In this document: positions 16,000 to 25,799 of the stretch, one piece after another | Layout: each line of letters starts with the position of its first letter | Numbering within the stretch: the first letter of the stretch is position 1 | Source of the DNA: Bog-793 sp035625025 | GTDB taxonomy: Bacteria; Actinomycetota; Acidimicrobiia; Acidimicrobiales; Bog-793 | Reading direction: 5' to 3' | Length of the DNA stretch: 64,000 bases | Assembly: GCA_035625025.1 (NCBI GenBank) | Contig: DASPQJ010000054.1 | Location: forward strand, 1 to 64,000 | The notes under the pieces: generated by a model | The model's input: only the letters and a program-made list of their open reading frames with translations | Database searches by the model: none | Told to the model about the DNA's origin: nothing | Translations under genes and position numbers: made by a program

Positions 16000-16993
16000 C
16001 CGCCGCGCTCTCCCACCGCTGTTCGATGTGCCCGAACCGCCAGATGGACCGCGCCACGACCCAGACGACGACGAATAACCCGGCGATCAAAACCTGCGAC
16101 ATTGATGTTGAACCCGGCGAAGACACCCCAGAAACCGCCAAGGTGGAGCTCATTCGAAACGTGGCCGGGGATCTCGATCGTGCCCACGACAAACGCAACC
16201 ACGACAGAGAATCCCGTGATCGCGAGGTTGTAGTACACCTTCCGGACCGGCCGGGAGAAGGCCCACCCGTAGGCAAAGTCCCTGAACGACCCGTCGATCA
16301 TGTCGAGAAGCTTCATGCCAGCCGCGAAAAGGACCGGCAAAGCCATGACCGCGTCCCACGGCAACGACGATTCGGCGGCTCCCGCCGTCGCGGCGAGGAG
16401 CGCGACTTCCGTCGCCGGTTCGAATCCCAGCCCGAACGGCACCCGACCGGGTACATCTGCCAGGGACTCGTGATCACGCCGAGACGCTTCCCGAGTATTC
16501 GATACAAGAATCCCCGCGCCTGGAGCTGGTTCTCAAGTTCCTCCTCCTCGTAGGGGCCGCGCCGCATCCCAAAGAAGATCCTCCCGATCCCGCCGAGGAT
16601 GACGAAGTTGATCGCGGCGATGAGAGAGGAATGAGCCCGAGACCCCAGCACCGAACACCCCCCGAAACCCTGCAGGGCGGAGTGCGGGTCCCGCACGGCA
16701 TGGAAGACGCTCCTCGTCGCGATTGTCAGCACAACGCCCAACGCGACGACGATCGACAAGTGGCCTGGCGAGAAAGAGAACCCGACGCCGAGCGGTCGGT
16801 TCTCTTCGGCCATGAGCTTGCGGGCCGTGTTGTCGATCGCCGAGACGTGATCGGCGCCGAAGGCGTGGCGCAAGCCCAATGTGTAGGCCGTGACCGCCAC
16901 ACCGATCCCGAGCAGTTTGTAGTGAGCCGACGGGATCGCGAGAAGGAAGATCCCCCAACCGAGGACGGGCAGGAGCGCGATGACGCCTGGCAT
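16000..16993 (-). pseudogene. Broken NicT/HoxN-type nickel-cobalt transporter
   Basis: The protein can be read only by changing frame twice. Frame one runs from ATG 16993 through the signature helix LGLRHAFGADHVSAIDN and GFSFSPGHLSIVV to MYPVG near 16452. A single missing G in a G run shifts to the frame with FGLGFEPATEV, which continues to GVFAGFNINVAGF near 16095. A single missing T then shifts to the frame with IAGLFVVVWVVARSIWRFGHIEQRWE, which ends the homology near 16006. The last frame stays open to 15686. Eight helices and the HX4DH-like motif belong to NicT permeases. The usual first Asp of HAFDADH is Gly here, supporting real loss of function rather than only sequencing error. Confidence 0.8.
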
Positions 16994-17289
16994 GCTGCCC
17001 GCTCGGGGCCACTCCTCGGCGCTGGACGGCTTGTCCCCACGGAGCGCGGATCACGCCGCCCGGTCATCGCCGTCGCCGCTTCCCGTCCGGCTCGCCTGGG
17101 CGCAAAATGCAGACGAGCTGCAACTCGGTTACGGGTGCAACAGCGGTGGCATCGCGTCGGAAAATACCCGGTCGGTCGCGTCGCTCGTCAGGGTCCCGCA
17201 CAGTCAGGGACCGGCAGAAACGGTCCGTCTCCTCGACACTTTCAGCAGCGGGCATCGCGAAGGCGTTGCCGGCCTCTTCGAGACGGCCG

Positions 17290-18190
17290 AGCAGCCCCTT
17301 TTCGTGCAGAGGCCGGCCTGCGAGCCGAATTCGTGCAAGACGCTCATGAAGTTCACCGGCGGCCAGTGCAAGGCTTCGGAGAACGGCCTCCCCCGGATGA
17401 GCGCCGCGGTCAGCTTCGCCACGGAGGCGAACTTTTTCCGGTGCGCTCGAACGGCGCGCTCGAATCAGGGAACGGCGGCACGCGATAGCGGCCGGTGCCG
17501 TCACTGGCGACGGCACCGCCCGCCTCATTGAGGACGACGACGGATCGCGAAGCGAGCTTCACCAACGGTTCGAGCCGCTCGAAGGGGTCGTGGACGTGGC
17601 CGCCGGTGACGACGACCGCCTGAGCCTCGTTGCACACGAGGACCTCCGCTCGCTGGTACAGGCAAGCCAGCCGGTCCAGCCCCTCTTCGACCCGGAACGC
17701 GTCAGGTTGGAACGCCATTTGGACCACCGGGTTCTCGTCGAGCCAATCGGCGACCGGGTCCGGGCAGTCGCGCGGGTGTCGTCTGAGCGAAGTGAACGAC
17801 AGCCAGCTCGGCGTCTCGCTCGGACCGAGGTGGGGTCAGTGATAGTCGAACTCCTCGTGCCAGACGAGGTGAATCGATGTGCACGCGGCGCGTGTCGACT
17901 TTTCGGTGCGCCGCGCCCCGAGCAGGTCCCGCCCCATCTAGTCGTCGGTGAGGAAGCTCGCCGGCGCGACACGGAGCCCGAGGCGTGCCAGCACGACAGC
18001 TGCGTCGGCGACGGCACCGCCCGCCTCGACCGTCGCGGCCCCTCGAAAGGCACCTTCGCGCCCAGGAGAACCCGAGCCACTTTCCCCGATCGTCAACCCG
18101 CCGTTCCACCTGACCGTCAAGGAGGCGGACAGAGATCGGTCACGACATCGCCGACGCCGATGACATCGTACTGGCGGGCTGGGGTTACAA
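17290..18190 (-). pseudogene. Degenerate PfkB-family carbohydrate kinase
   Basis: Pieces of one sugar-kinase protein lie in order in different minus-strand frames: QYDVIGVGDVVTD near 18170; GGAVADAAVVLARLGLRVAP near 18000; KVDTRRVH near 17900; HLVWHEEFDYH then an in-frame TGA where tryptophan is expected near 17845; AFQPDAFRVEEGLDRLACLY and VVVLNEAGGAVASDG between 17720 and 17470; EALHWPPVNFMSVLHEFGSQ near 17320. These match a ribokinase-like family in conserved order, so the gene was once whole. Several frameshifts, at least one internal stop and loss of the GAGDAF catalytic motif (ERTGKSS in its place) make it non-functional. Confidence 0.82.
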
Positions 18191-18448
18191 AGCCCGTGTA
18201 GCTCCTCCCGTTGCCGACCGGTTCGCCGAGATAGAACTCAGTCGGCTCTACTCGCCGCGCCGCACCGACTGCTGCCGACGCGAGCGAGCTCAGGTCGAAG
18301 GACGGACGACAAGTTGCTGTCCTCCCGATTCCGACACGCCCGACCCACCGTGCCTGAGGGAGATCCACAAGACACGCCACGCCGGAGCCATTTAGGGTTG
18401 TTGACCTGACGCTCCTTGTGCCCTGGTTGCGCGAAAGGAGAAGCGGAC

Positions 18449-18970
18449 ATGGAAATGGAAAATGCCCAGTTCAGAGGCCACAGTGCCCGGCTGACGGTGC
18501 CTCGGTTCAGTCTGGGGACGGCTGGTTTTCTCACCGCCGTGCTCGGCGCGTGGGGCGGGATCGTCCCGTTCGTCGGCCCGACCTTTGGATACAGCGCCGA
18601 CGGCGCGGGCTCCTGGCATTGGGATCTCGCGCACGCTCTTCTGTCGCTCGCTCCCGGAGCAGTGGCGTTGGCGGCGGGATTGCTCATCCTGACGAGAGCG
18701 GGGGCGAAGATGCATCATCCGGCTCTTCCGAGCTTCGCGGGTTTGTTCGCGTTGCTCGCGGGCGCTTGGTTCGTCATCGGCGCCGTGGCTTGGCCGGTCA
18801 TGTACAACGTCGCCAGTTTCTTCGCACCCGGCACAGCATCGGCCGAACTCGAGTACTTCATCGGGTACTTCGGTGGTGCCGGATGCCTTCTCATCGCTCT
18901 GGGCGCGTTCGTCGTCGGCAGATCCGCCACCTCCGCGAGAGCCCCCCAAGGACTCCATTCGTCGCTCTGA
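18449..18970 (+). CDS. Four-helix membrane protein of unknown function
   Basis: 173 residues from ATG 18449, which has AAGGAG eight bases upstream; an ATG 33 bases earlier lacks this. About four hydrophobic segments are visible (near residues 20-45, 65-85, 95-120 and 135-155). The first is followed by FVGPTFGYSADG, a phrase often seen in actinobacterial membrane proteins with an external aromatic loop. No catalytic motif was recognised. The gene stands alone after the decayed kinase. Confidence 0.7.
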   Translation: MEMENAQFRGHSARLTVPRFSLGTAGFLTAVLGAWGGIVPFVGPTFGYSADGAGSWHWDLAHALLSLAPGAVALAAGLLILTRAGAKMHHPALPSFAGLFALLAGAWFVIGAVAWPVMYNVASFFAPGTASAELEYFIGYFGGAGCLLIALGAFVVGRSATSARAPQGLHSSL

Positions 18971-19251
18971 CCAGGAGAACCAGACCAGGCTCGGCGTGGC
19001 ACAGCCCTTCGCCCGTCTCGTCGACACCCGGTGTGACCCACCGGTCGTCGCGCGACGCCCCCGGGTTTCCTGGTTCTCGCGCCCACAGCGGCGTTCATCC
19101 TGGACTAGACGGCACCGCGCGCCGCCGGATCCGGCTTACCGCACAGCTCGCTCAGCTACCTCACCCGAACGAATTCGAAGACCTACGCTCCGTGCCCCAA
19201 TCCGAGGCCACGTTCTCATAAGACGTGGTCCACTTTGGGGTCAAGCCCAGA

Positions 19252-19328
19252 TGGTGGAGCTGACGGGATTCGAACCCGTGACCTACTGGTTGCAAACCAG
19301 TCGCTCTAACCAGCTGAGCTACAGCCCC
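19252..19328 (-). tRNA. tRNA-Ala (UGC)
   Basis: Acceptor GGGGCTG/CAGCTCC contains the G3-U70 wobble that marks alanine tRNAs. Anticodon stem ACTGG/CCAGT encloses loop TTTGCAA, giving anticodon TGC. The T loop is TTCGAAT, the discriminator is A and CCA is encoded. Confidence 0.96.
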
Positions 19329-19382
19329 ACGGGCTCAAGCCTACGCGACCGCGGGGTCGGTTCGACCCCTGCGACCGGGTCT

Positions 19383-20390
19383 TCAGTGCGTGCCGACCGC
19401 GGCCCGCAGCGCCTGGCGGAGCGATTTCGTGGTCGCGGCGACCGCGGAAGGTTCGTAACCACAGTGCGCCATGCAGTTTTCGCACCGCGCATCTCTTCCC
19501 CGTCCGTACTTGTCCCAGTCGGTCGTCTCGACGAGCTCCTTATATGTCGCCGTGTAGCCGTCACTCATCAGATAGCACGGTCGCTGCCAACCGAAGACCG
19601 AGTAGCTGGGTATTCCCCATGGCGTGCACTGGTAGTCGACCTTGCCCTCGAGGAAGTCGAGGAACAACGGCGTGTGGTTGAGGCGCCACTTCTTGCGCCG
19701 CCCGTCGCCGAAGGCCTCGCGGAAGACCCTGCGCGCCTGGTCGACCGGGAGGAAGTGCTCCTGGTCGGACGCCTTCTCGTAGGCGTAGGCGGGGGAGATC
19801 ATCATCGCGTCGACTCGCAATTCGTCGTTCAGGAAGTCGAGGACCTCACGAATCGTCTGGGCGGAATCGTTCGTGAAGAACGTCGAATTCGTCGTGACCC
19901 GGAAACCTCTCGACTTGGCAAGCTGGATTGCCTCGACCGCCGTTTCGAAGACGCCGGGGCGGTCGACGGCGGCGTCATGGCGCTCTTTCAGCCCGTCGAC
20001 GTGGACTACCCAGGAGAAATACGGCGAGGGCTTGAACCGGTCGATGCGCCTTGCGAGGAGGATCGCGTTCGTGCACAGGTAGACGAACCGTTTGCGCTCG
20101 ACGAGACCCTCCACGATCTCCCCGATCTCGGGGTGGAGCAACGGCTCCCCGCCGGCGATCGAGACCATCGGGGCGCGACTCTCCTCGATGGCGGCGAACG
20201 CCGCCTCGGGGGTCACGCGTTGGCGGAGGATCTCCGTCGGGTACTGGATCTTGCCGCACCCGGGACAGGCGAGGTTGCACGCGAAGAGCGGCTCGAGTTC
20301 GACGATCAGCGGGTATTTCTCCCGTCTCGCGAGCCGTTGCCGCACGAGATACGACGCCATACGCAGGTTCTGTCGGAGCGGGATGGGCAT
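19383..20390 (-). CDS. hpnH: Adenosyl-hopene transferase HpnH (radical SAM)
   Basis: 335 residues. HpnH joins the 5'-deoxyadenosyl group of SAM to diploptene, the first step of extended hopanoid side chains. The radical-SAM cluster motif is Cys38, Cys42 and Cys45 in FACNLACPGC, followed by SIAGGEPLLHPEI. The C-terminal half carries further cysteines (CTPWG, CENCMAHCGY) typical of HpnH. It lies 107 bp downstream of the cyclase gene in the same operon. hpnG and hpnO, which process the adenosyl product, are not in this window. Confidence 0.95.
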   Translation of the reverse strand: MPIPLRQNLRMASYLVRQRLARREKYPLIVELEPLFACNLACPGCGKIQYPTEILRQRVTPEAAFAAIEESRAPMVSIAGGEPLLHPEIGEIVEGLVERKRFVYLCTNAILLARRIDRFKPSPYFSWVVHVDGLKERHDAAVDRPGVFETAVEAIQLAKSRGFRVTTNSTFFTNDSAQTIREVLDFLNDELRVDAMMISPAYAYEKASDQEHFLPVDQARRVFREAFGDGRRKKWRLNHTPLFLDFLEGKVDYQCTPWGIPSYSVFGWQRPCYLMSDGYTATYKELVETTDWDKYGRGRDARCENCMAHCGYEPSAVAATTKSLRQALRAAVGTH

Positions 20391-20497
20391 CGGTTGTCAC
20401 CAGCCTGTTCGTGTGGATGGTCGACTAGGGAACCGGACGCACGCCGTTGCAGGACCGCGGCGCGACAACTCGGGGCGCGCCCGTCGACCCGACCCCG

Positions 20498-22492
20498 TCA
20501 GCGCTCGGCCCTCGCGTGCGGCGAGTTCCGGGCGGCGTGGGCCTGGTGGGTGGCCTCGGTGCGGATGCTCGCCGCCGCCGAGGCTCCGTCGAGGGCGTGA
20601 CACCAGCGGCCGAGCGCCGAGAGCGGGAAAACGAGCCGGTAGAGCTGGTAGTTGAGATAGAAGTCGCCGGGAAATCCGGTGCCGGTGTACCAGGGCTCGT
20701 CCCAGTTCCCGTCGGCGAGCTGCGTCGCGGCGAGCCAGGCGACGCCCCGGCGCGCCGCCGTCGAACGGGCCCGGCCCGCGGCGACGAGCGCGAGCAGCGC
20801 CCACGCCGTCTGCGAGGCGGTCGACGCGCCCTGGGCGCGCAAGGCCGGGTCGTCGTAGGAACGAATGTCCTCGCCCCAGCCGCCGTCGTCGTTCTGATGC
20901 GTCTCGAGGAACTCGACGGCGCGCCGGATCGGCGGCTCGTCCGGGTCGAGGCCCGCGGCGACGAGCGCCGGTAGCGCGGCACCGACGCCATAGAGGTAGT
21001 TGACTCCCCAACGGCCGAACCAGGCCCCGTCGTCCTCTTGTTCGGCGAGCAACCACTTGACCCCCCTTTTCAGGATCGCGGGGTCTGCCGATGGCTCGCC
21101 GGCGAGCATCTCGACGACGTGGGCGGTGACGTCCGCGCTCGGCGGGTCGATGACCGCGCCAAAGTCACAGAACGGCAGGTCGTAAAGGATCTGCCGGACA
21201 TTGTCGGCGTCGAAGGCGCCCCACCCGCCGTCCTTGGACACCATGCCCTCGATCCAAGCGACGGCGCGTCGCACGGCGCCCTCGAGCGCGCCCGGGTCCG
21301 GATAAGCGACGTCGCGCAGCGCGAGCACGACCTCGGCGGTGTCATCGATGTCGGGATAGTTGTCGTTCTCGAACTCGAACGCCCATCCGCCCTCGGGAAC
21401 TTCCGGCCGGCGCACTGACCAGTCACCGCGCACTCGGACCTCTTCGTGGAGCATCCACTCGGCCGCGCGCTGCAGCGCGGCGTCGTCCCGGGGGGATCCC
21501 GCGTCGACGAGCGCGATGACCGCGAGCGCGGTGTCCCACACAGGGGACTGACAGGCCTCGAGACGGCGGAGGCCGCTCTCGCGCACCAGGAACCGCTCGA
21601 GACCGGCGAAGGCCGCGGCGAGCACCGGGTGGTCGAGGGGGTAGCCCCGCAGGTGCAGCGCGAGGATCGAGTAGACCCAGGGCGGCTGGATGCCGCCCCA
21701 GCTGCCGTCGGCTTCCTGCCGCCGGACGATCCAGGTCTCGGCCTTGCGCAGGGCCGCTTCCCGCACCGTCTGGCGCAGCGGTGACCTGCTGGCAAGCCGC
21801 TCGTAACGGTGGAGGACCCGGTCGAGCAGCACGAAGCGTCCAGTCCAGTCGCGCAACGACGGGCCCGGACGCTCGGGGGTCTTCCCGGTCCGCAGCTCTT
21901 CGACACCGAACGCGACCGGCCGCACCGGACGGTAGGCGCCGACGACGGTGATGGCGACCGCGGTCTGCCGTGCCCAGCATCCGAAGTCATAGATGTTGCA
22001 GGGGACCCACGCCGGGAGCGCCACGATCTCCGGCGGCAACGTCGGGAGGTCGTCCCAGGACCACCATCCGAACAGTGCGAGCCAGATTCGCGTGAACACC
22101 CGTGAGGCCTCGACGCCGCCTGAATCGCGCACGAAGGCCGCGGCCCGGGCCATGTGCGGCGCGCCAGGATCGTCTCCCGCGAGACGGAGCGCGCAGTACG
22201 CCTCGACCGTCGTCGACAGGTCCCCGGGACCGCCGTGATACGTGGCCCACGTCCCGTCGGGACCTTGCTTCGAACGGATCCAGGCCGCGGCCTCGGCCGT
22301 TTCGTGATCGCGGCGGATACCGAGGAACTCCCGAAGAAGCAGGTCCTCGGCGTCCATCGTCACGTTCGTCTCGAGCTCCCCTTTCCACCAGCCTTCGGGC
22401 TCCTGGATTCCGAGGAGGTGCCGCCGGGCTCGATCGAGGGCGCGCCGTGCCGCGCCGAGTTCTCGTACGTCGACCGTCGCGCTCCGTTCCAT
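20498..22492 (-). CDS. shc: Squalene-hopene cyclase
   Basis: 664 residues, normal length. It folds squalene into hopene and diplopterol at the membrane. The catalytic acid motif is Asp381-Ile-Asp383-Asp384-Thr-Ala. Several QW-type repeats are visible (DGSWGGIQPPW, DGGWGAFDADN, DDGGWGEDI, DGNWDEPWYTGTGFPGDFYL), and the C terminus has the aromatic GFPGDFYLNYQLYR segment. Three bases separate its ATG from the prenyl synthase stop. The last 30 residues are a low-complexity Ala/His/Arg tail. Confidence 0.96.
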   Translation of the reverse strand: MERSATVDVRELGAARRALDRARRHLLGIQEPEGWWKGELETNVTMDAEDLLLREFLGIRRDHETAEAAAWIRSKQGPDGTWATYHGGPGDLSTTVEAYCALRLAGDDPGAPHMARAAAFVRDSGGVEASRVFTRIWLALFGWWSWDDLPTLPPEIVALPAWVPCNIYDFGCWARQTAVAITVVGAYRPVRPVAFGVEELRTGKTPERPGPSLRDWTGRFVLLDRVLHRYERLASRSPLRQTVREAALRKAETWIVRRQEADGSWGGIQPPWVYSILALHLRGYPLDHPVLAAAFAGLERFLVRESGLRRLEACQSPVWDTALAVIALVDAGSPRDDAALQRAAEWMLHEEVRVRGDWSVRRPEVPEGGWAFEFENDNYPDIDDTAEVVLALRDVAYPDPGALEGAVRRAVAWIEGMVSKDGGWGAFDADNVRQILYDLPFCDFGAVIDPPSADVTAHVVEMLAGEPSADPAILKRGVKWLLAEQEDDGAWFGRWGVNYLYGVGAALPALVAAGLDPDEPPIRRAVEFLETHQNDDGGWGEDIRSYDDPALRAQGASTASQTAWALLALVAAGRARSTAARRGVAWLAATQLADGNWDEPWYTGTGFPGDFYLNYQLYRLVFPLSALGRWCHALDGASAAASIRTEATHQAHAARNSPHARAER

Positions 22493-22495
22493 CGC

Positions 22496-23545
22496 TCAGA
22501 ACTCCCGTTCGATGACGAAGTGCGCGACCTCCGCGAGCTCGTCCTGTGCTCGCGCGACGAATGACGGGGAGTCGAGCGCCCGAAGCGCCGCGTCCAACCG
22601 GCGGCGCGCCTCGTCCGTGCTGATCTCGCGGCCCCCGGACTTCTCCACGAGTTCGGCTGCCCGGGCGACCTGAGCGTCGGTGAGGCACGGCGTCGCGAGC
22701 AGTGCGGCGAGCTCCGCGGCTCTCTCGCCACCGCTGGCGAGCGCCGCCGCGACAGGAAGCGTCTTTTTGTGCTGGCGAAGGTCGCTCCCCGCCGGCTTGC
22801 CGGTCCGGGCCGGGTCCCCCCAGATGCCGAGGACGTCGTCCACCGCCTGGAAGGCGAGCCCGAGCTCGAATCCGAAACGGTCGAGCGCCGCCACGGCCTC
22901 AACGGGCGCACCGGCAAGATCGGCACCGATCGCGGCCGCGCAACCGAGCAGCGCTCCCGTCTTGCCGCCCTCCATCGCGAGACAACCTTCGACGTCGACG
23001 TTCGGTAACGACTCGAAAGCCATGTCGAGCGCTTGGCCGGCGATCATCGAGGTCGTCGAGTCAGCGATCCGGCGAGCCGCGCGCCGGGCGGCATCACCGT
23101 CGGCGACACGCTCGAGCTGCAACGTTCCCGCCGGGTCGAGGAGGATCTGCTGCGCCAGCGCCAGGAGCGCGTCGCCAACGATTACCGCCTGCCCGATTCC
23201 AAACAGCACCCAGACCGTCGGCCGATGGCGCCGCTCGTCGTCGCCGTCGATCACGTCGTCATGAATAAGAGAGAAGTTGTGAACGAGCTCGACCGCGACG
23301 CCCCCGGGAATGCCCAGCTCGGCGGCAGCGCCGACGACCTCAGCGGACAGGACCGCCAACGCCGGCCGCACGCCTTTGCCACCATCGCCGCCGACGGGGT
23401 GCCCGTCGGCGTCCGACCAGCCGAATTGGTACTCGGCGACCGGTCTCATCTCGGCCGAGAGCCGGGCGACCGCCGTTCGCATCGCCGGCACGATGAGAGA
23501 GCGCGCCCGACCGAACACCGCTGGGGCCTTGCCCGTCGGGATCAC
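22496..23545 (-). CDS. Polyprenyl (farnesyl/geranylgeranyl-type) diphosphate synthase
   Basis: 349 residues from GTG 23545, overlapping the hpnE stop as GTGA. A much longer upstream frame is antisense-like and rejected. The first aspartate-rich motif is DDVID at residues 96-100, followed by RRHRPTVW; the second is QAVDDVLGIWGDP. The GGKGVRP box binds isopentenyl diphosphate. It elongates allylic diphosphates. Its place between hpnE and shc suggests it makes the farnesyl diphosphate that feeds squalene synthesis, although the chain length cannot be fixed by eye. Confidence 0.93.
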   Translation of the reverse strand: MIPTGKAPAVFGRARSLIVPAMRTAVARLSAEMRPVAEYQFGWSDADGHPVGGDGGKGVRPALAVLSAEVVGAAAELGIPGGVAVELVHNFSLIHDDVIDGDDERRHRPTVWVLFGIGQAVIVGDALLALAQQILLDPAGTLQLERVADGDAARRAARRIADSTTSMIAGQALDMAFESLPNVDVEGCLAMEGGKTGALLGCAAAIGADLAGAPVEAVAALDRFGFELGLAFQAVDDVLGIWGDPARTGKPAGSDLRQHKKTLPVAAALASGGERAAELAALLATPCLTDAQVARAAELVEKSGGREISTDEARRRLDAALRALDSPSFVARAQDELAEVAHFVIEREF

Positions 23546-24945
23546 GCCACCACCCCCTGGTCGAGACCGACCGTGGGGCGCGACGTGCCGACGGCGTGCA
23601 GCGCACGTCGCGCCGCCCGCTTGCCGCTCAGCACCGCGCCCTCCATCGTGGCGGGCCATCCTGTGTCGGTCCACGCCCCGGCTAGGTAGAGCCGATCGAA
23701 CCCCGTCTCGGGGCCGGGCCGGATCGCCGCGGTCCGGGGCAGACCGCGGAACGTCGCCTCGTGTTCCCGACTGACGACGGCGTCGACCACCTTGGCCGAC
23801 CGCGCCTGGGGGAATAGGGCGCGCAATGCGGCCGTGTAGCGCTCGACGAGCACCTCCGGTCGCTCCCCTTGTTCGGCGTCCGCGCCGGAGATGGACACGG
23901 CGAGCACCTGTCCGGCTGCGACATCGCCTCCCGCGGCGACCGTCTTGTCGAAGACGTACTGGACCGGGGTGTCGACACCCGCGGCGATCGCGTAACCGGT
24001 GACTTTGCGGTCGTACACGACGTGCACGTTGACAATCGGCGACGTGCCCAGCGCCGCGAAGCGGGACGGGTTGACGAGGCCGCCTTCCGGCAGGAGCTCT
24101 GCCGCGGCTCGGTGCGGAACGGCGACAATGACCGAGTCGGCGTCGACGTGCTCGCCGGCAACCAAGACCCCGGTCGCCTCTTCTCGTCCAGTTCCGAGGG
24201 CGAAGTCGATGGCGTCGACCTTCGCCCGCAGGTGGATGCTTCCCCCGAGACGTTGCAGGAGCGTCGAGGCCGGATCGACGTGGAGCGCGTTCAGCGGGAC
24301 CCGCGCCCAACCGAGGTCGGCGGCCGCGGCGTGGTCGAGGAACCCCGTCCGGAAGACCTTCGCGCCGAGCGCGAGCGACGCCTCGTCAACACCGAGATTG
24401 ATCGTCGGCAGCGTGATGAGACCCCAAAGCTTGTCGATCGCGTCCCGCGTCTGGCCATGCCGGGAGAGGAACGACGCCAGTGTCTCCGAATCGAGGTCGG
24501 GATCCCCGAGACTCAGGCGGCGGAGGGCACTCACCGCCCGCCCGACCCTCGCCCGATCCCCCAGGGACAAGTGCCGATAGCGGAGGAGTGAGCCCGCCAG
24601 GTGCGCGGGCGCCGGGAGGTGGTTCCGACGGATCCAAGCGACACGGGGCTCGCCTTCCGGATCGGGGCGCAGCACAGGTAGCGCCAGCCGGCGTTGCAGC
24701 TCGGCGCTGTCGGCCGTGCCGAGGCGGGCGAGGAACTGCCGGTAGGCGGTGCAGCAGCGCAAGAAGACGTGCTGGCCGTTGTCGAACACGAGGCCATTGC
24801 GCTGGAACGACCACGTCAGACCCCCGAGGCGTGGCCGCGCCTCGAAAAGTGTCACCCGCACGCCGGCGTCCGCGCACGCGACAGCCGCGGAGAGCCCGGC
24901 GAGCCCGCCTCCGACGACGACGATCCGCGCCGAGTCCTTGCTCAC
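23542..24945 (-). CDS. hpnE: Hydroxysqualene dehydroxylase HpnE
   Basis: 467 residues from GTG 24945, sharing GTGA with the hpnD stop. An FAD-dependent amine-oxidase-type fold opens with VVVGGGLAGLSAAVACADAG and an acidic end of the second strand (FEARPRLGG). The C terminus has DRLYLAGAWTDTGWPATMEGAV, the second FAD-contact region. It reduces hydroxysqualene to squalene, the last of the three steps HpnD-HpnC-HpnE. Gene order supports this over carotenoid desaturases of similar fold. Confidence 0.93.
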   Translation of the reverse strand: MSKDSARIVVVGGGLAGLSAAVACADAGVRVTLFEARPRLGGLTWSFQRNGLVFDNGQHVFLRCCTAYRQFLARLGTADSAELQRRLALPVLRPDPEGEPRVAWIRRNHLPAPAHLAGSLLRYRHLSLGDRARVGRAVSALRRLSLGDPDLDSETLASFLSRHGQTRDAIDKLWGLITLPTINLGVDEASLALGAKVFRTGFLDHAAAADLGWARVPLNALHVDPASTLLQRLGGSIHLRAKVDAIDFALGTGREEATGVLVAGEHVDADSVIVAVPHRAAAELLPEGGLVNPSRFAALGTSPIVNVHVVYDRKVTGYAIAAGVDTPVQYVFDKTVAAGGDVAAGQVLAVSISGADAEQGERPEVLVERYTAALRALFPQARSAKVVDAVVSREHEATFRGLPRTAAIRPGPETGFDRLYLAGAWTDTGWPATMEGAVLSGKRAARRALHAVGTSRPTVGLDQGVVA

Positions 24946-25799
24946 GTGACGGACGCCCCGGTCAGACCGCGCGCCGCGACCAGGGCCTTCTCCCACACTG
25001 GAAGACTCACCCGGTGGTCGAGCGAGGCGAGCGGGTCGCTCTCGATGCGGCCGAGTATCCGGTGGTAGATCCCCGCCATCGCGGCGACACAGGCACGCGA
25101 GCGCCGGTCGAGCAGCTCGAGCAGCTCGAGGCCCCCTTGGTAGAGCCGCCGGGCCCGAGAAGCCTCGAATCGGAGCAGGGCGACGAGGGCGTCGGCCGGA
25201 CCTGTCGCGTCGTCGCGGCAACCGAAGCGCGCGAGGTCCTCTCCCGGCAGGTAGATACGTCCTCGCTGCTCGCGGTCTTCCACGACGTCACGCAGGATGT
25301 TCGTCAGCTGCAGGGCGATGCCGAGCTCGTCGGCGAGTTCCGATGCCACGACGGTGTCGGCCGACCCGAACACGCCAAGCGAGAGCCGACCGACCGAGCC
25401 TGCGACGCACCGGCAATAGGCGATGAGCTCCTCGAACGTCGCGTAGCTCCCTTGCCGGCAGTCCATCTCGCAGCCCGCAACGATCTCGCCAAGGGCACCG
25501 ACCGGGATCGGGTAACGGGACATCGCGTCGGCCAGGGCGACGAGCACCGGATCTTCCCTCGGTGGGTTGCCGCTCGCCATCTCGGCGATCTCGGCCCGGG
25601 TCCGCGCAAGCGCCTCCTGTTTGTCGCAGGTCGTTCCCGCACCATCGCCGATGTCGTCGACCCGCCGAGCGAAGGCGTAGAGCGCCGACATCGCGGCGCG
25701 CTTCGGACCGGGCAGCAGCCGGATGCCGTAGAAGAAGTTTCGGGCCTCGCGACGCGTGATCGCCTCACACCGCGTGTAAGCGAGCGAGATGTCGGTCAC
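24942..25799 (-). CDS. hpnD: Presqualene diphosphate synthase HpnD
   Basis: 285 residues from GTG 25799 (overlap GTGA with the hpnC stop); upstream frame extension rejected. It condenses two farnesyl diphosphates. The two metal-binding motifs are RRVDDIGDG near residue 47 and NILRDVVEDREQRGRIYLP near 165. FFYGIRLLPGPKRAAMSALYAFAR near the N terminus is typical of the HpnD/phytoene synthase family. Adjacency to hpnC and hpnE decides the assignment over phytoene synthase. Confidence 0.93.
   Translation of the reverse strand: MTDISLAYTRCEAITRREARNFFYGIRLLPGPKRAAMSALYAFARRVDDIGDGAGTTCDKQEALARTRAEIAEMASGNPPREDPVLVALADAMSRYPIPVGALGEIVAGCEMDCRQGSYATFEELIAYCRCVAGSVGRLSLGVFGSADTVVASELADELGIALQLTNILRDVVEDREQRGRIYLPGEDLARFGCRDDATGPADALVALLRFEASRARRLYQGGLELLELLDRRSRACVAAMAGIYHRILGRIESDPLASLDHRVSLPVWEKALVAARGLTGASVT

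Noticed and set aside
18873..20600. Open frame of 575 codons on the plus strand running through tRNA-Ala and antisense to hpnH
   Set aside because: It covers a tRNA on the other strand and the hpnH gene; composition is not protein-like.
24942..25799. Reading hpnD/hpnC as phytoene synthases of a carotenoid cluster
   Set aside because: The adjacent hpnE, squalene-hopene cyclase and hpnH make the squalene/hopanoid route far more likely; no carotenoid cyclase or hydroxylase is present.
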